This document shows positions 7,967 to 17,601 of a DNA stretch of 64,000 nucleotides, one piece after another. The translations under genes and the position numbers were made by a program. The DNA is from Ohtaekwangia sp036786105 (GTDB taxonomy: Bacteria; Bacteroidota; Bacteroidia; Cytophagales; Cyclobacteriaceae): NCBI RefSeq assembly GCF_036786105.1, contig NZ_DAIQRQ010000022.1, positions 1-64,000 on the forward strand, read 5' to 3'. Each line of letters begins with the position of its first letter. Within the stretch, counting starts at the first letter, position 1. The notes under the pieces are model-generated. The model was not told the origin of the DNA. It did no database searches and saw only the letters and a list, made by a program, of their open reading frames with translations.

Positions 7967-8348
7967 TCACGATGGGTAATTTAATCGGCGGAGCTCTTCA
8001 GCAGTTAACATGTGTCCGATGACGATTTGCAGCTGCTTTATCTTGTGCGCGTTACAGCAGCCAACTTTGATTTTTATAATTCGTTGTCCAATCGTTCGGG
8101 AATAAGCCGTGAGTATCGGCTCGTATCGAAGTATAAGAATACATCCAAGAGATACCATTATGGTAGTTCTGTGTTCAAATTCTTCTGTAATGATCATTCC
8201 TGTCATAAGTGCGGCCAGGATGAGCATGGTGTCAATAAACAGCTTTATACCTCTTCGCAAGGGAAGGATACCGGTATATTTTTTCGACTGGTGCGGCGTC
8301 AGCTGTAAATGCCGATGTTTCGGAGGGTAGGTTAGGTTCGTGGTTCAT
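7967..8348 (-). pseudogene. Broken RDD-family membrane protein gene
   Basis: On the minus strand an ATG at 8348 opens a short N-terminus (MNHEPNLPSETSAF through EKIYRYPSLAKR) that stops near 8232. In another frame, overlapping from 8260, the sequence continues as RRGIKLFIDTMLILAALMTG, then a second hydrophobic stretch and the motif TIGQRIIKIKV. The R...D of the first helix and the TxGQRIxxIKV motif are hallmarks of RDD proteins. One frameshift near 8250 therefore splits the gene. The copy ends soon after the motif, so the usual last helix is missing as well. RDD proteins are small integral membrane proteins of varied, mostly unknown role. The bidirectional terminator at its 3' end supports its having been a real transcription unit. 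Confidence 0.45.
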
Positions 8349-8734
8349 TGAAGTAAATTTACTTTTTATATGAAGTAATGGTGCATTTTTTTTCGACCAT
8401 TGCCATAAATTAAACGAGTAAATATACAACGTGTACCATATACGCATACTTTTGATTCTTTTAACCTATATAATTACTTTTTAGTAACAAGTATACATTT
8501 GGTTTTTGCACCCGAAATCGATTTCTCATGGTATATTTATACCATGCGTAGTAGTATAATTGTACTAAAGAAGTATATAATTGTGGTAAATCATTTGCGT
8601 GTAATGATTCCGTTGTATCGTTAAAAAGTGACGTGTATTTATTCAACATCTTGATCTATCGCTGATAAAAGATCAGTCTGATTTTTATCAGTTGCAACAC
8701 TTATTTTATTTTAACCCAATCTTCCCTACACTCT
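8349..8734. other. AT-rich intergenic region with an inverted repeat at 8663-8690
   Basis: No coding frame here looks real. An inverted repeat TGATAAAAgATCA / TGATTTTTATCA (8663-8690, 3-base loop, one bulge) lies ~45 bases before the start at 8735. It could be an operator or a processed leader structure; there is no direct evidence for either. Confidence 0.4.
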
Positions 8735-9148
8735 ATGAAACTCTTTGAAGAGAAGTATGGCACGCTCGAGTACGATGCGTCCGTTCCCTGCATTACTGCA
8801 ACGTTTAATGGTTTTATGAACAGCGATCAGTTCCGGTTTTTTTTGAACAAGGGGCTCGATTATCTCATTGAAAAAAAGCAAGATCATGACAAAATCCTCT
8901 GGCTGGCCGATACAAGCAAGCATGTAGTACAACCCGATAAGGATACCAAATGGGTAGCCGATGAATGGAACCCGCGTGCACTGAAGGCGGGTATATATCA
9001 CGTTGCGTTTGTATTACCGGATAATGTTTTCGGGAACATGTCAGTAAAAAAGTATGCCGACAACAGCGAGAAGAAAGGCGACAACATGGTGGTGCAAATG
9101 TTTGGTGATCTTAAAACTGCGAAAGATTGGTTCAGAAATCTGAGCTGA
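8735..9148 (+). CDS. SpoIIAA-like (STAS-fold-like) small protein, paralogue 1
   Basis: 137 residues with no signal peptide or membrane segment. The pattern is an N-terminal beta hairpin ending in a FNGFM turn, an amphipathic helix, a strand with a DTSK motif (ILWLADTSKHV), then W...P...KAGI and the strand HVAFVLPDN, and a C-terminal AKDWF helix. Proteins at 42857, 45104 and 47877 share this plan (WFPEVVKAGITHVAFIVPEN in the second). The alternating strand-helix order and size resemble SpoIIAA-like/STAS domains, which act as binding switches. This is a fold-level inference, not a firm family match. It lies downstream of a CHASE3-GAF sensor, as does paralogue 3. A strong terminator follows. Confidence 0.6.
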   Translation: MKLFEEKYGTLEYDASVPCITATFNGFMNSDQFRFFLNKGLDYLIEKKQDHDKILWLADTSKHVVQPDKDTKWVADEWNPRALKAGIYHVAFVLPDNVFGNMSVKKYADNSEKKGDNMVVQMFGDLKTAKDWFRNLS

Positions 9149-9169
9149 TATATTTCTCTCTCTTTCACG

Positions 9170-9200
9170 GACAGACCATGTCTTGGTCTGTCATCTTTTT
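9170..9200 (+). terminator. Rho-independent terminator
   Basis: A perfect 9-base stem (GACAGACCA at 9170-9178 with 9184-9192), 5-base loop, followed by ATCTTTTT. It lies 22 bases after the stop of the gene at 8735-9148. Confidence 0.9.
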
Positions 9201-9249
9201 ACAAATCAGGTAGTAGTCAAATCGGAATTTAACCCGGGGATATATAGTT

Positions 9250-10557
9250 ATGAGAATTCAACAACAAGCCATTTCGACTAATAACAAGAAGGGATTTACG
9301 TACGAACTTACCTCTTTTGGAAAAGCGTTCATTAACGTTGCCTCCAAATCATCGAGGCCTGTTATGGACATCGGCGCTGCGTATGGTATAGCCACATTAC
9401 CCGCGGTGCTTACGGGCGCCAAAGTTATAGCCGTAGACATAGAGGATAAACACCTGGATACGCTGCGTGCATCGCTGGATACCATGTTGCTGCCGCACCT
9501 GGAAACCAGGAAGGCGCGGTTCCCCGATTTTGATATGCCTTCCGGTTCACTTGGAGCAGTATATATGTCGCAGGTGTTACCGTTCCTTACCGGTAAAGAG
9601 ATCGAGTTGGGTGCGCACAAAATATACGATTGGCTTGCTCCGGGCGGTGAAGTGTTCGTAGTTTCCTTTACTCCTTATATCAGTCACGTAAGCTCGTTCA
9701 TTCCTCTTTATGAAAGTCGCAAGCAGCACGGCACACGCTGGGCAGGGTATATAGATGATCTTTCGCGGTTCAGCGACCACCCTGGTATATTTAGCCATTT
9801 ACCAAACCAGATACATCATATTGATGCGGATGATCTGCGTGTCGCATTTGAGGAAGCCGGTTTTATAATAAAGGATCTCAGGTATTTTGGAGAAGAAGAA
9901 GGCTCTCTTCCGGAAGGCATTCGCATGGACGGCCGCGAACGTGTAGGCATGATCGCCTATAAACCGGTAAAAGATGAAAATGCTTATGAGACTACATACT
10001 GGAAGACGATCAACTTAACATTGATCGCTTCCATGCCGGATTCCATTCGCGAATGGTTATGCAAGCCAATGGTACTAAGCCAGGCGCTGCGCAGGGTATG
10101 CCGTGACTTTAAGGTAGAAATATCCGATCAAAGTGTGAAGCCGTTGTATGCGGATGAGGTTGCAGCGTTGAAATGCTACGATTCACTCGATGGCTATGTA
10201 CGCGAAACCTATCTGGGTGATAAAGGTAATCCGCTGGTGTATGCCCGCGTAACGATGCCGGAAAGCACATACATTGCCAACAAGAAAGAACTCGAAGCAT
10301 TGGGTACCCGCCCAATAGGAGAGACGATGCTCTACAATAACCCCACCATGACCAGGAGTATATTTGAAGTAAAACGCCTCACGCAAGACGATGAGCTTCT
10401 TTTCGATGCATTGGTGCATCAGAATTTTTACAAAGCCGCATTTGAAAAGCGCGGTCAAAACAACCTCTGGGCACGAAGGTCTATCTTTACTATATCCGGT
10501 AATCCACTGCTGATAACAGAAGTGTTCATGCCAGACATTCCGCGATATGTTGAGTAA
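9250..10557 (+). CDS. Fused SAM-dependent methyltransferase and UbiC-like chorismate lyase
   Basis: 435 residues in two parts. Residues ~1-235 form a class I methyltransferase: motif I VMDIGAAYGIATLP (~37-50) and the acidic end of strand 2 (VIAVDIEDKHL). Residues ~265-435 match chorismate pyruvate-lyase: WLCKPMVLSQALRR, a core RETYLGDKGNPLVYAR with the substrate-binding Arg, LGTRPIGETMLY, and the C-terminal LWARRSIF...PLLITEVFMP with the Glu of the active site. The lyase half would convert chorismate to 4-hydroxybenzoate plus pyruvate, and the methylase half may modify that product or a derivative. In Bacteroidota 4-hydroxybenzoate can feed aryl-polyene/flexirubin-type pigments; ubiquinone is normally absent. 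No pathway neighbours are present. The fusion is in one uninterrupted frame. Confidence 0.8.
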   Translation: MRIQQQAISTNNKKGFTYELTSFGKAFINVASKSSRPVMDIGAAYGIATLPAVLTGAKVIAVDIEDKHLDTLRASLDTMLLPHLETRKARFPDFDMPSGSLGAVYMSQVLPFLTGKEIELGAHKIYDWLAPGGEVFVVSFTPYISHVSSFIPLYESRKQHGTRWAGYIDDLSRFSDHPGIFSHLPNQIHHIDADDLRVAFEEAGFIIKDLRYFGEEEGSLPEGIRMDGRERVGMIAYKPVKDENAYETTYWKTINLTLIASMPDSIREWLCKPMVLSQALRRVCRDFKVEISDQSVKPLYADEVAALKCYDSLDGYVRETYLGDKGNPLVYARVTMPESTYIANKKELEALGTRPIGETMLYNNPTMTRSIFEVKRLTQDDELLFDALVHQNFYKAAFEKRGQNNLWARRSIFTISGNPLLITEVFMPDIPRYVE

Positions 10558-10574
10558 CAGGAATGGAAATCGTT

Positions 10575-10750
10575 ATTTATTACAGGTTAATTGTTATCAG
10601 GAATAGTATATTAACGGTTATTCCGAATGATCTGTGAAATCCGTGGGGACAATGCATTTATTTCCCACATCCCGATGGCTATAGGGAACAGAATAGCACA
10701 GAAAAATAAGTTATTCATTACAGGTTAGCCGTTAATAGTTTTATCCGTTA
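10575..10750. repeat. Interspersed intergenic repeat, copy A
   Basis: It shares with copies at 17470-17601 and 48381-48545 the order GTTAATTGTTATCAGGA, AATGCATTTATTTCCCACA, CCCGATGGCTAT.GGGAA, CAGAATAGCACAGAAAAATAAG, ATTCATTACAGGTTA and further GTTA-rich units. It lies between the lyase gene and the minus-strand GH43 terminator. There is no open frame, so it is probably a REP/MITE-like element. Confidence 0.75.
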
Positions 10751-10783
10751 ATCCAGCTTTGTCAACTTCGGAAAAAGATTTAG

Positions 10784-10829
10784 AAAAAAGCGGGAACCAG
10801 CTGTGCCACCAGTGGTATAGCAGGTTCCC
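10784..10829 (-). terminator. Terminator of the GH43 gene
   Basis: The stem GGGAACC (10792-10798) / GGTTCCC (10823-10829) encloses a second small stem, CCACcaGTGG. On the minus strand it is followed by GCTTTTTTC. It lies ~95 bases downstream of the GH43 stop. Confidence 0.65.
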
Positions 10830-10922
10830 TGCATTTACTATGAAAAGCAAATTGTTACCGGTGCAGGCGGTTTATATCTGAAGCCGGCCCATAAGAGAAA
10901 TATTTGGCCTTGGCATTGATCT

Positions 10923-11795
10923 CTATAAAACAGATTTTACTCCCTCTGAAGTCATTACTATCCGTTTTATTGTACGGTCGTCATTGTAATATAAATAATC
11001 GATGCATACAGACCGCCTGTGACTACCCCCGTTTTTTAATCCGCCATTGTGATAGAAGAAGTAAGACTGTTCTTTGAAATCTATAATGGCAGGTCTGTTG
11101 GTAATACAGTTGCCGGCAAGCTCATTTAAAATTCCTTTGAACTCCCAGGGGCCATGAATGCTTTTGCTCATGGCGTATGCTACCTTTTCAGGATAACCAT
11201 ATCCGTATGAGAGATAATACCATTCCTGATGCTTGTGAATGTGTATACCTTCTTCAAAATCCGGCAGTGAAACAATTTTGATTTCCCCCTCTATGCTTGT
11301 GAGATCGGAAGAAAGCTTTGCATAGAAGCATGTATGCTTGCCCCAAAAGATATAGGCTTCGCCATTATCGATCAATACGCTGGGGTCGAAGTTGTCACTA
11401 TCAGGTTTGCTGATCATTGAACTGTCGATGAGCGCTGATCCGCACGCATCCTTGAACGGTCCCAGGGGAGACGTTGCTATGGCCACACCAATCGCCTTTC
11501 CCCCATGACCTCGGGGAGTTGTCGCCACAAACCAATAGTATTTATTGTTGTGTTGTATTACCTTCGATGCATAAGCATCACCTTTGGCCCACGAAAAAAA
11601 TTCGGGCCGCAAAGGCACAGGATGTTCAGTCCACTGCACCAGGTCGGGTGATGAAAAGCAAAGCCACTCATTCATAACGTAGTCATCGATTCCATCCGGA
11701 GGATTATCGTGACCGGTATACAGATATACAACGTCATTTACTACGATTACTGTGGGGTCAGCGGTGTATTTATGGGTAATTATCGGATTTGCCAT
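10923..11795 (-). CDS. Glycoside hydrolase family 43 enzyme
   Basis: 290 residues with no signal peptide, so it probably acts in the cytoplasm or periplasm on small oligosaccharides. It has the five-bladed propeller pattern of GH43/62: the catalytic base Asp in YTADPTVIVV (residues ~10-19), the pKa-tuning Asp in NFDPSVLID, and the catalytic acid Glu in DFEEGIHIHK (~180). Repeated WSS/YYW-like strands are visible. GH43 enzymes are inverting arabinofuranosidases or xylosidases; which one cannot be told here. It is divergent from the SusC/SusD operon and probably belongs to the same utilization locus, trimming arabinose or xylose side chains. The start ATG at 11795 directly gives the first blade. 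Confidence 0.85.
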   Translation of the reverse strand: MANPIITHKYTADPTVIVVNDVVYLYTGHDNPPDGIDDYVMNEWLCFSSPDLVQWTEHPVPLRPEFFSWAKGDAYASKVIQHNNKYYWFVATTPRGHGGKAIGVAIATSPLGPFKDACGSALIDSSMISKPDSDNFDPSVLIDNGEAYIFWGKHTCFYAKLSSDLTSIEGEIKIVSLPDFEEGIHIHKHQEWYYLSYGYGYPEKVAYAMSKSIHGPWEFKGILNELAGNCITNRPAIIDFKEQSYFFYHNGGLKNGGSHRRSVCIDYLYYNDDRTIKRIVMTSEGVKSVL

Positions 11796-12625
11796 GGTAA
11801 CGTTATTTTAAGTTGTCAAAAGCTTATTCATTTGTCTTACTGCCTCAGCACATCATTATTAAAAGTAGTGCCAGCGGTAAGGAGTCTTTCAGATACCTGG
11901 CGATTTTTTTTCGACCATATATATACCATGTATTAGTTCGTGCCAAAAGCACCGGTGAATGGGATAGCTTGGCGCAGCGTGAGCAGGACTGTCGATTATT
12001 ACTATATTGATCGGTGTGCGTTGTGTGTTCTGCATTTGCAGAACATGGACAAATCATGCCGCTATACAGCGGAAAAGAAGTGGTAAAGTACTGATTCTCA
12101 CCGTCAGGATAATTGATCAACCTATAAAAGTATAACGCAGTATTTCCTTAACTTTATCTCAATGTTATGAACCGCCAGACACATGATTAGACACTTTTCT
12201 GTGTATTTGAAAAGATATATTTGCTGATAGCGTGGTGTTACCGCTAACGGAATCCGACAGTGTAAGGGAGATATCACGAATGTTTTGTTGGAAGCGATTG
12301 AATTGTGCGGATCTTCGCCAGCCCTGCATGAAATCGATACCGGAGTGAAGCACAGCAATGTCCGGTATTGTCGCCACGACCTTGAGCATGGTAAAAAATC
12401 ACAGGCTGTATAGATAGGTTTCCGGGTATAGATGTGCCAGCACAAAGGGCGATGTTATGGGCAGATAATGCTGATTATTGCCGGGTTGAACCTTAATACA
12501 ACCGTAACAATTTAAATTACCGTACGCCATTTTCAAGTATTTATTTGGCGCCAAAATTCAGCAGGCTTCTTTACTATTTTTGATAAAGTAACCTAACTCA
12601 TTTTAACACTATAAACAAACTGCCT
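11796..12625. other. Long intergenic region between GH43 and susC
   Basis: 830 bases between divergent genes. Several short open frames exist (for example minus-strand 12165-12389), but none has family features or a convincing start. It should contain promoters for both sides and possibly a regulator site; only the -7 box at 12575 is reported separately. Confidence 0.4.
12575..12582 (+). promoter_or_regulatory. Putative -7 promoter box for the susC operon
   Basis: TATTTTTG matches TAnnTTTG exactly and lies 43 bases before the susC ATG. The nearest TTG upstream (12545-12547) is 27 bases away, farther than the usual ~19-21, so the -33 match is poor. Confidence 0.45.
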
Positions 12626-15600
12626 ATGCACAAAATCTATCTTGACCATGAACGAAAAAATCTTCTCCCGAAGGGGCTTAAAAGATTTTTCGTTATAATG
12701 TTATGCATATTGCTGGCCGGGGCTATATCTACACAGGTTCTGGCATCTGCCGTTTCTGCGTCTATCCAGGCCGTTATGGTTACGGGTAAAGTAACAGACG
12801 ATACGGGCGCTCCACTGCCCGGTGTAAACGTATTGGAGAAAGGCACTACCAATGGTGCTGTTACGGATGCAGACGGTCGCTATAGCCTTCGTCTTTCATC
12901 CGGTCAGGCTGTGCTCGTATACAGCTTTGTGGGCATGATATCACAAAACATTGTGGTGGGCACACAAACTGAAATTAATGTACAGATGGCGGGCGATGCC
13001 TCTACACTTTCAGAAGTGATTGTGGTAGGGTACGGTACACAGGAGAAAAAAGATGTTACCGGTGCCATGACCTCTGTAAAGAGTGAAGAATTTAACCGCG
13101 GTATCATTAATTCACCAGAGCAACTGGTGCAAGGTAAAGTAGCCGGTGTAAACGTTACATCTGCCAGCGGTGAACCGGGGGGCACGCTGGCCATTACCAT
13201 TCGTGGTCCCGGGGGCGTGCGTACTGGTAGTACACCTTTATTCGTTGTAGACGGACTTGCGCTCGACAACTCATCAACGGGCGGTTCCACTAACCCGCTT
13301 AACTTTATTAACCCGCAGGATATAGAGTCTGTTGATGTGTTGAAAGATGCATCTGCTACGGCTATATATGGTTCGCGTGGTGCAAACGGTGTTGTGTTGA
13401 TCACTACCAAGCGTGGAAAGTCAGGTCGTTCCAGCGTTACGTATTCCGGAAGCGTGGGTATCTCGAAGATGGCCCGGCCGATTGATGTATTTTCAGCGGA
13501 TGAATATCGCAAGCAAGTTACTTCACTGGGTGGTACACTGGTTGATGGCGGTGCGAATACAGATTGGCAAAAAGAGATCAGTCGCACAGCGATCACAAAA
13601 AATCATAACATTGCTTTGAGCGGTGGTGCTGATAAGCTTTCGTACTATGCTTCGCTGGGTATGATGAACCAGGATGGTATCATCAAGAACAGCAACATGA
13701 AGCGCTATAACGGTCGTATCAACGTAACGCAAAAATTACTGAATGATCGTCTGTCCGTTGATCTGAACCTGAGCGCATCGAGCACTACAAACACACGTCC
13801 CCCTTCAGAAGGTAACAACGGTGCCTCTATTACTATATTAGGTTCTGCACTTACGGCGAATCCTACCTTGCCGGCTTACGATTCTACCGGAGCACCCTAT
13901 AAATATGCCAACGGTTTGAACCCGCTGCGTGCTTTACAGCTTTGGGAAGACGTTACCACGATCACGCGTATTGTTGGAAATATATCGCCATCCTTCGAGA
14001 TTGTGAAGGGCCTGGTGTATAAATTGAATTACGGTATCGATAACTCCAATTCGGTACGCGACCAGGTATCATTCCCAAGCCTTATTCCTGCACAGGATGG
14101 TTATCTGATCACCAACTATAAATACAATAACAATAACCTGATTGAGAACTACCTTACCTATACGGCAACCCAAGGAGATCATAACTTCTCCGTATTGGCA
14201 GGTCATTCTTATCAGAAGTTCTTTATACAGGAACGTTCCTATAGTATTAACAAATTTGCTATATCGAATATCGATCCTCGCTATAATCCCGGCCTCGGTC
14301 AGGATCTGACGCTTACCAATAATAAGCCTACCGGTACTGCCGTAAAAAATGAGCTGCAATCTTTCTTCGGAAGAGTAAACTATGCTTTCAAAGATAAATA
14401 CCTGTTAACCGCTACGGTTCGTGCCGATGGTTCTTCGAAGTTCGGTGCCAATAACAAGTATGGTACATTCCCGTCATTCTCATTGGGCTGGAGACTTACC
14501 GAAGAAGACTTCATGAAGAGCCTGCCGGTAAGCAATCTGAAGGTGCGCGCTGGATGGGGGCGTACCGGTAACCAGGAGATTCCTCCTAAATATACCCAGG
14601 CACTGTTTACATCACAGATCGCCGCTGGTTCAACTTATCCGTTGGATAACTCCAATGTATACCCTGCCGGTACAACGTATGTGCGTCTTGCCAACCCGAA
14701 TCTGCAATGGGAGGTTTCTACACAGACAAACGTAGGGATCGACTTTGGTTTCCTGGGAGGAGCGCTTACTGGTTCGGTAGATTATTTCGATAAGGTATCA
14801 AGCAATATACTACTGGAAGTTTTTCCTGCTGACCCGATCCAGCCTGCATCTACTACCTGGACGAATGTGAAGAATATGAAGATCAAGAACAAAGGTCTGG
14901 AAGTTGCCCTTCACTACCAGTATAGAGGTGCTAATACATTCTCCTTTAATGTAGGAGGTAATGCAACCTTTATTCACAACAAAGTTACCGGATCACCTTA
15001 CTCTGTAATTGCATCCGGAACTGCAGTGGGTTCAGGTATTACCGGAACCACTGTAAACGGCTATATTAACGGGTCGCCTATTGGTACATTCTTCATGCGC
15101 CAGTTTATCGGTATCGATGAATCCGGCAATGCTGTTTATACGGATCTGGATGGTGATGGAAACATAACCGATAAAGACCGTGTGAAACTGGGAAGCGCGC
15201 TGCCTACCGTGCTCTATAACTTCAACGCAGGTGTCGGCTTTAAAGGATTTGATCTTACCGCTAACTTCAACGGTGTATCGGGCAACAAAATATTCAACAA
15301 CACCGCCAACGCAAACTTCTATAAGAACAACATTGCCAATGGGGTGAACACCACACCGGAAGCTGTGCAGTATCCGACTGAAAGTGTAACAAACCCTAAG
15401 CCAGTATCATCACGCTACCTGGAGAACGGTGCGTTCCTCCGTTTGAACAACCTGACACTTGGCTATAATTTCAGCCCTTCAAAATTCGGCCTCGATCGTT
15501 GGATATCAGCGCTTCGCCTGTCAGTTACAGGGCAGAACCTGTTTGTGATCACGAAATATACCGGCTACGATCCGGAAGTAAATACAGACCGTTCTACGTT

Positions 15601-15697
15601 TACTTCCTCTTCTGCCGGCACAACATCGCTCGGTATAGATTACCTGAGCTATCCGAAAGCAAGAACGATCCTGTTCGGACTGAATGTTACATTTTAA
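12626..15697 (+). CDS. SusC/RagA-type TonB-linked outer membrane transporter
   Basis: 1023 residues. An N-terminal segment with a hydrophobic export signal (~21-42) is followed by a carboxypeptidase-regulatory-like barrel (VTGKVTDDTGAPLPGVNVLEKGTT, ~52-130), the TonB-box region (LSEVIVVGYGTQEKKDVTGAM), a plug domain with the SusC signature IRGPGG and the ATAIYGSRGANGVVLITTKRG segment, and a 22-strand barrel ending in Phe (ILFGLNVTF). It imports oligosaccharides across the outer membrane with its SusD partner, energised by TonB. susD follows after 11 bases. Typical length; no damage seen. The substrate is suggested by neighbours (GH5, GH95, GH43) to be a fucosylated plant glucan. Confidence 0.97.
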   Translation: MHKIYLDHERKNLLPKGLKRFFVIMLCILLAGAISTQVLASAVSASIQAVMVTGKVTDDTGAPLPGVNVLEKGTTNGAVTDADGRYSLRLSSGQAVLVYSFVGMISQNIVVGTQTEINVQMAGDASTLSEVIVVGYGTQEKKDVTGAMTSVKSEEFNRGIINSPEQLVQGKVAGVNVTSASGEPGGTLAITIRGPGGVRTGSTPLFVVDGLALDNSSTGGSTNPLNFINPQDIESVDVLKDASATAIYGSRGANGVVLITTKRGKSGRSSVTYSGSVGISKMARPIDVFSADEYRKQVTSLGGTLVDGGANTDWQKEISRTAITKNHNIALSGGADKLSYYASLGMMNQDGIIKNSNMKRYNGRINVTQKLLNDRLSVDLNLSASSTTNTRPPSEGNNGASITILGSALTANPTLPAYDSTGAPYKYANGLNPLRALQLWEDVTTITRIVGNISPSFEIVKGLVYKLNYGIDNSNSVRDQVSFPSLIPAQDGYLITNYKYNNNNLIENYLTYTATQGDHNFSVLAGHSYQKFFIQERSYSINKFAISNIDPRYNPGLGQDLTLTNNKPTGTAVKNELQSFFGRVNYAFKDKYLLTATVRADGSSKFGANNKYGTFPSFSLGWRLTEEDFMKSLPVSNLKVRAGWGRTGNQEIPPKYTQALFTSQIAAGSTYPLDNSNVYPAGTTYVRLANPNLQWEVSTQTNVGIDFGFLGGALTGSVDYFDKVSSNILLEVFPADPIQPASTTWTNVKNMKIKNKGLEVALHYQYRGANTFSFNVGGNATFIHNKVTGSPYSVIASGTAVGSGITGTTVNGYINGSPIGTFFMRQFIGIDESGNAVYTDLDGDGNITDKDRVKLGSALPTVLYNFNAGVGFKGFDLTANFNGVSGNKIFNNTANANFYKNNIANGVNTTPEAVQYPTESVTNPKPVSSRYLENGAFLRLNNLTLGYNFSPSKFGLDRWISALRLSVTGQNLFVITKYTGYDPEVNTDRSTFTSSSAGTTSLGIDYLSYPKARTILFGLNVTF

Positions 15698-15708
15698 CAG
15701 CTTGATCC

Positions 15709-17403
15709 ATGAAAAGAAAACTATATATATTCTTACTGTTCCTCGGTATCATTGTTATCGAAGGATGCACTGACCTGAATGAAGAAGTATTGGATGAAAC
15801 TTCTTCTACCGGCCTTACGGATAAACAGGTAGCAGATGGTATTCTGGCACCGGTATATGCACCGTTGTTTAATCTGCTATATCACACCAACTACTTTGCA
15901 TTACAGGAAATCTCTACAGATGAAGCAATCCTTCCGTTTCGCGGTGGTAAAGACTGGGGTGATAATGGTATCTATGTAGGTATGCACCAGCATACCTACA
16001 ACGCTACCGATCCTAACCTGGCGAATACCTGGGGGGTACTGATCAACGCGGTATCGCGTTCCATCACGGCTATCAATACATTGCCCGAAGTAAATGATGC
16101 CAATAAAGATGTATACCTGGCAGAAGCAAGAGGTATGCGTGCTTACTATTCCATGGTGTCGTTAGATCTCTTTGGCCTGATCTTCGTAAAAGAAGATCCG
16201 AAGGCGACATCCACTATATTGCGCGGTGCAGATGCACTGGAGTATATTAAAAGTGAATTGCTTGCCGTTGAACCATCCTTGTCTACAACCGCAGGCCCGG
16301 GCCGTCTTACCAAAGCCGCTGTGTGGGGATTGCTGGCACGCCTATATCTGAACTCGGCAGTATACCGCGACCGTTATGCTACAAGCTTCAACTTTGCATC
16401 GGATGATATGGATCAGGTGATTCAATATTGCGACAAGATCATCAACTCCGGACAATATAGCCTGTCTGCGGATTACTTCTCCGTGTTCAGCAATGACAAT
16501 CACACCAACAAGGAATTGATTTTCGCGCTCGATCAGCGTTTTGATATCCCGGGTAGTCACAACCGTATGGCATACTTCTCTATATCAGGAGATATGTACC
16601 CGCTGGCCAACGCACCCAGCGCTAACGGTACGGATGGTCCTGCAATAACTTCAGACTTTTATCATACCTGGACAGATGCTTACGGTGACACAGATCCCGC
16701 TGATATTGATCCTCGTTTCTATCAGAAGAATCTTGACCCGACTGTAGGTTGTATTTCTGCAGCTGATTATAAAATTGACCGTGGTATATTACGCGGGCAG
16801 CAATATGGTCTGATCAAGCAAAACGGTGCTTTCGTAAAATGTGATAATGGTCTTTACAAAATTGACAAGCTCTATAACTGGACACGTAGCCGCAGTGATC
16901 TGGCTGTAGATTTCAAAGAGCTTGTAGACTATACTGCAGATGGCCGTGATTATGACAAAGGATATCGTGTTGAGAAATATGAGTTCTGTACAAAAACGAC
17001 TGATGGTCGTAAGATTGGTGATGCAGACATTATTGTTCTCCGTCTGGCAGATATATACCTGATGCGTGCTGAAGCGAAGCTCCGCAAGAGCAACGATGCA
17101 GCTTCCGCATTAGTGGATGTGAATACTGTACGTGCGTCACGTACCTCCAGCAATGGTAAGGCAGTAACACCTGCACCTGCATTAACCGACATGAACCTTG
17201 AACTGCTGTTCCGCGAGCGCGGCTTCGAGCTCTATTGGGAAATGGTACGCCGCACAGACATGATCCGCTTCGGTAAATATGAAGGTACATGGACTGAGAA
17301 GAACGACAGCAATCCTCAAAAACGCATATTCCCGATTCCTCAAACGGCCGTAGATGCGGCTTCGAACATACCGGGATATCTGGCACAGAACCCTGGCTAT
17401 TAA
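15709..17403 (+). CDS. SusD/RagB-type outer membrane glycan-binding lipoprotein
   Basis: 564 residues. The signal peptide MKRKLYIFLLFLGIIVIEGC ends in a lipobox whose Cys (~20) would be lipidated. A SusD-like TPR helical core follows (EARGMRAYYSMVSLDLFG; GRLTKAAVWGLLARLYL), and the C-terminal part has the RagB/SusD signature LRLADIYLMRAEAKLRK and the LLFRERGFELYWEMVRRTDMIRFG segment. It forms the lid of the SusC transporter and binds glycan at the cell surface. It is the second gene of the operon and is followed at 30 bases by a terminator, so the hydrolases downstream are transcribed separately. Confidence 0.97.
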   Translation: MKRKLYIFLLFLGIIVIEGCTDLNEEVLDETSSTGLTDKQVADGILAPVYAPLFNLLYHTNYFALQEISTDEAILPFRGGKDWGDNGIYVGMHQHTYNATDPNLANTWGVLINAVSRSITAINTLPEVNDANKDVYLAEARGMRAYYSMVSLDLFGLIFVKEDPKATSTILRGADALEYIKSELLAVEPSLSTTAGPGRLTKAAVWGLLARLYLNSAVYRDRYATSFNFASDDMDQVIQYCDKIINSGQYSLSADYFSVFSNDNHTNKELIFALDQRFDIPGSHNRMAYFSISGDMYPLANAPSANGTDGPAITSDFYHTWTDAYGDTDPADIDPRFYQKNLDPTVGCISAADYKIDRGILRGQQYGLIKQNGAFVKCDNGLYKIDKLYNWTRSRSDLAVDFKELVDYTADGRDYDKGYRVEKYEFCTKTTDGRKIGDADIIVLRLADIYLMRAEAKLRKSNDAASALVDVNTVRASRTSSNGKAVTPAPALTDMNLELLFRERGFELYWEMVRRTDMIRFGKYEGTWTEKNDSNPQKRIFPIPQTAVDAASNIPGYLAQNPGY

Positions 17404-17432
17404 CAGAGATCTATAGCCGTACTTTTAAAAGG

Positions 17433-17468
17433 AACTACCGTGGCGGATTGCTGCGGTAGTTTTTTATT
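17433..17468 (+). terminator. Rho-independent terminator after susD
   Basis: An 8-base stem AACTACCG (17433-17440) / CGGTAGTT (17454-17461) followed by TTTTTATTT. Confidence 0.85.
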
Positions 17469-17469
17469 T

Positions 17470-17601
17470 ATTAACCGTTAGCCGTTCGTTAATCGTTATC
17501 AGGAGAAGTATACGTGGGCAATAAATGCATTTTGTTTCCACATCCCGATGGCTATCGGGAACAGAATAGCACAGAAAAATAAGTCATTCATTACAGGTTA
17601 C
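17470..17601. repeat. Interspersed intergenic repeat, copy B
   Basis: Shares with copy A the run CACATCCCGATGGCTAT.GGGAACAGAATAGCACAG plus AAAATAAGT.ATTCATTACAGGTTA, and the upstream AATCGTTATCAGGA and AATGCATTT motifs. The core palindrome CCCGATgGCTATCGGG is complete here. No coding frame. Confidence 0.75.

Noticed and set aside
12122..12445. Open frames in the susC leader (minus strand)
   Set aside because: Two overlapping frames with different residues, no domain, and an unusual composition; treated as leader DNA.
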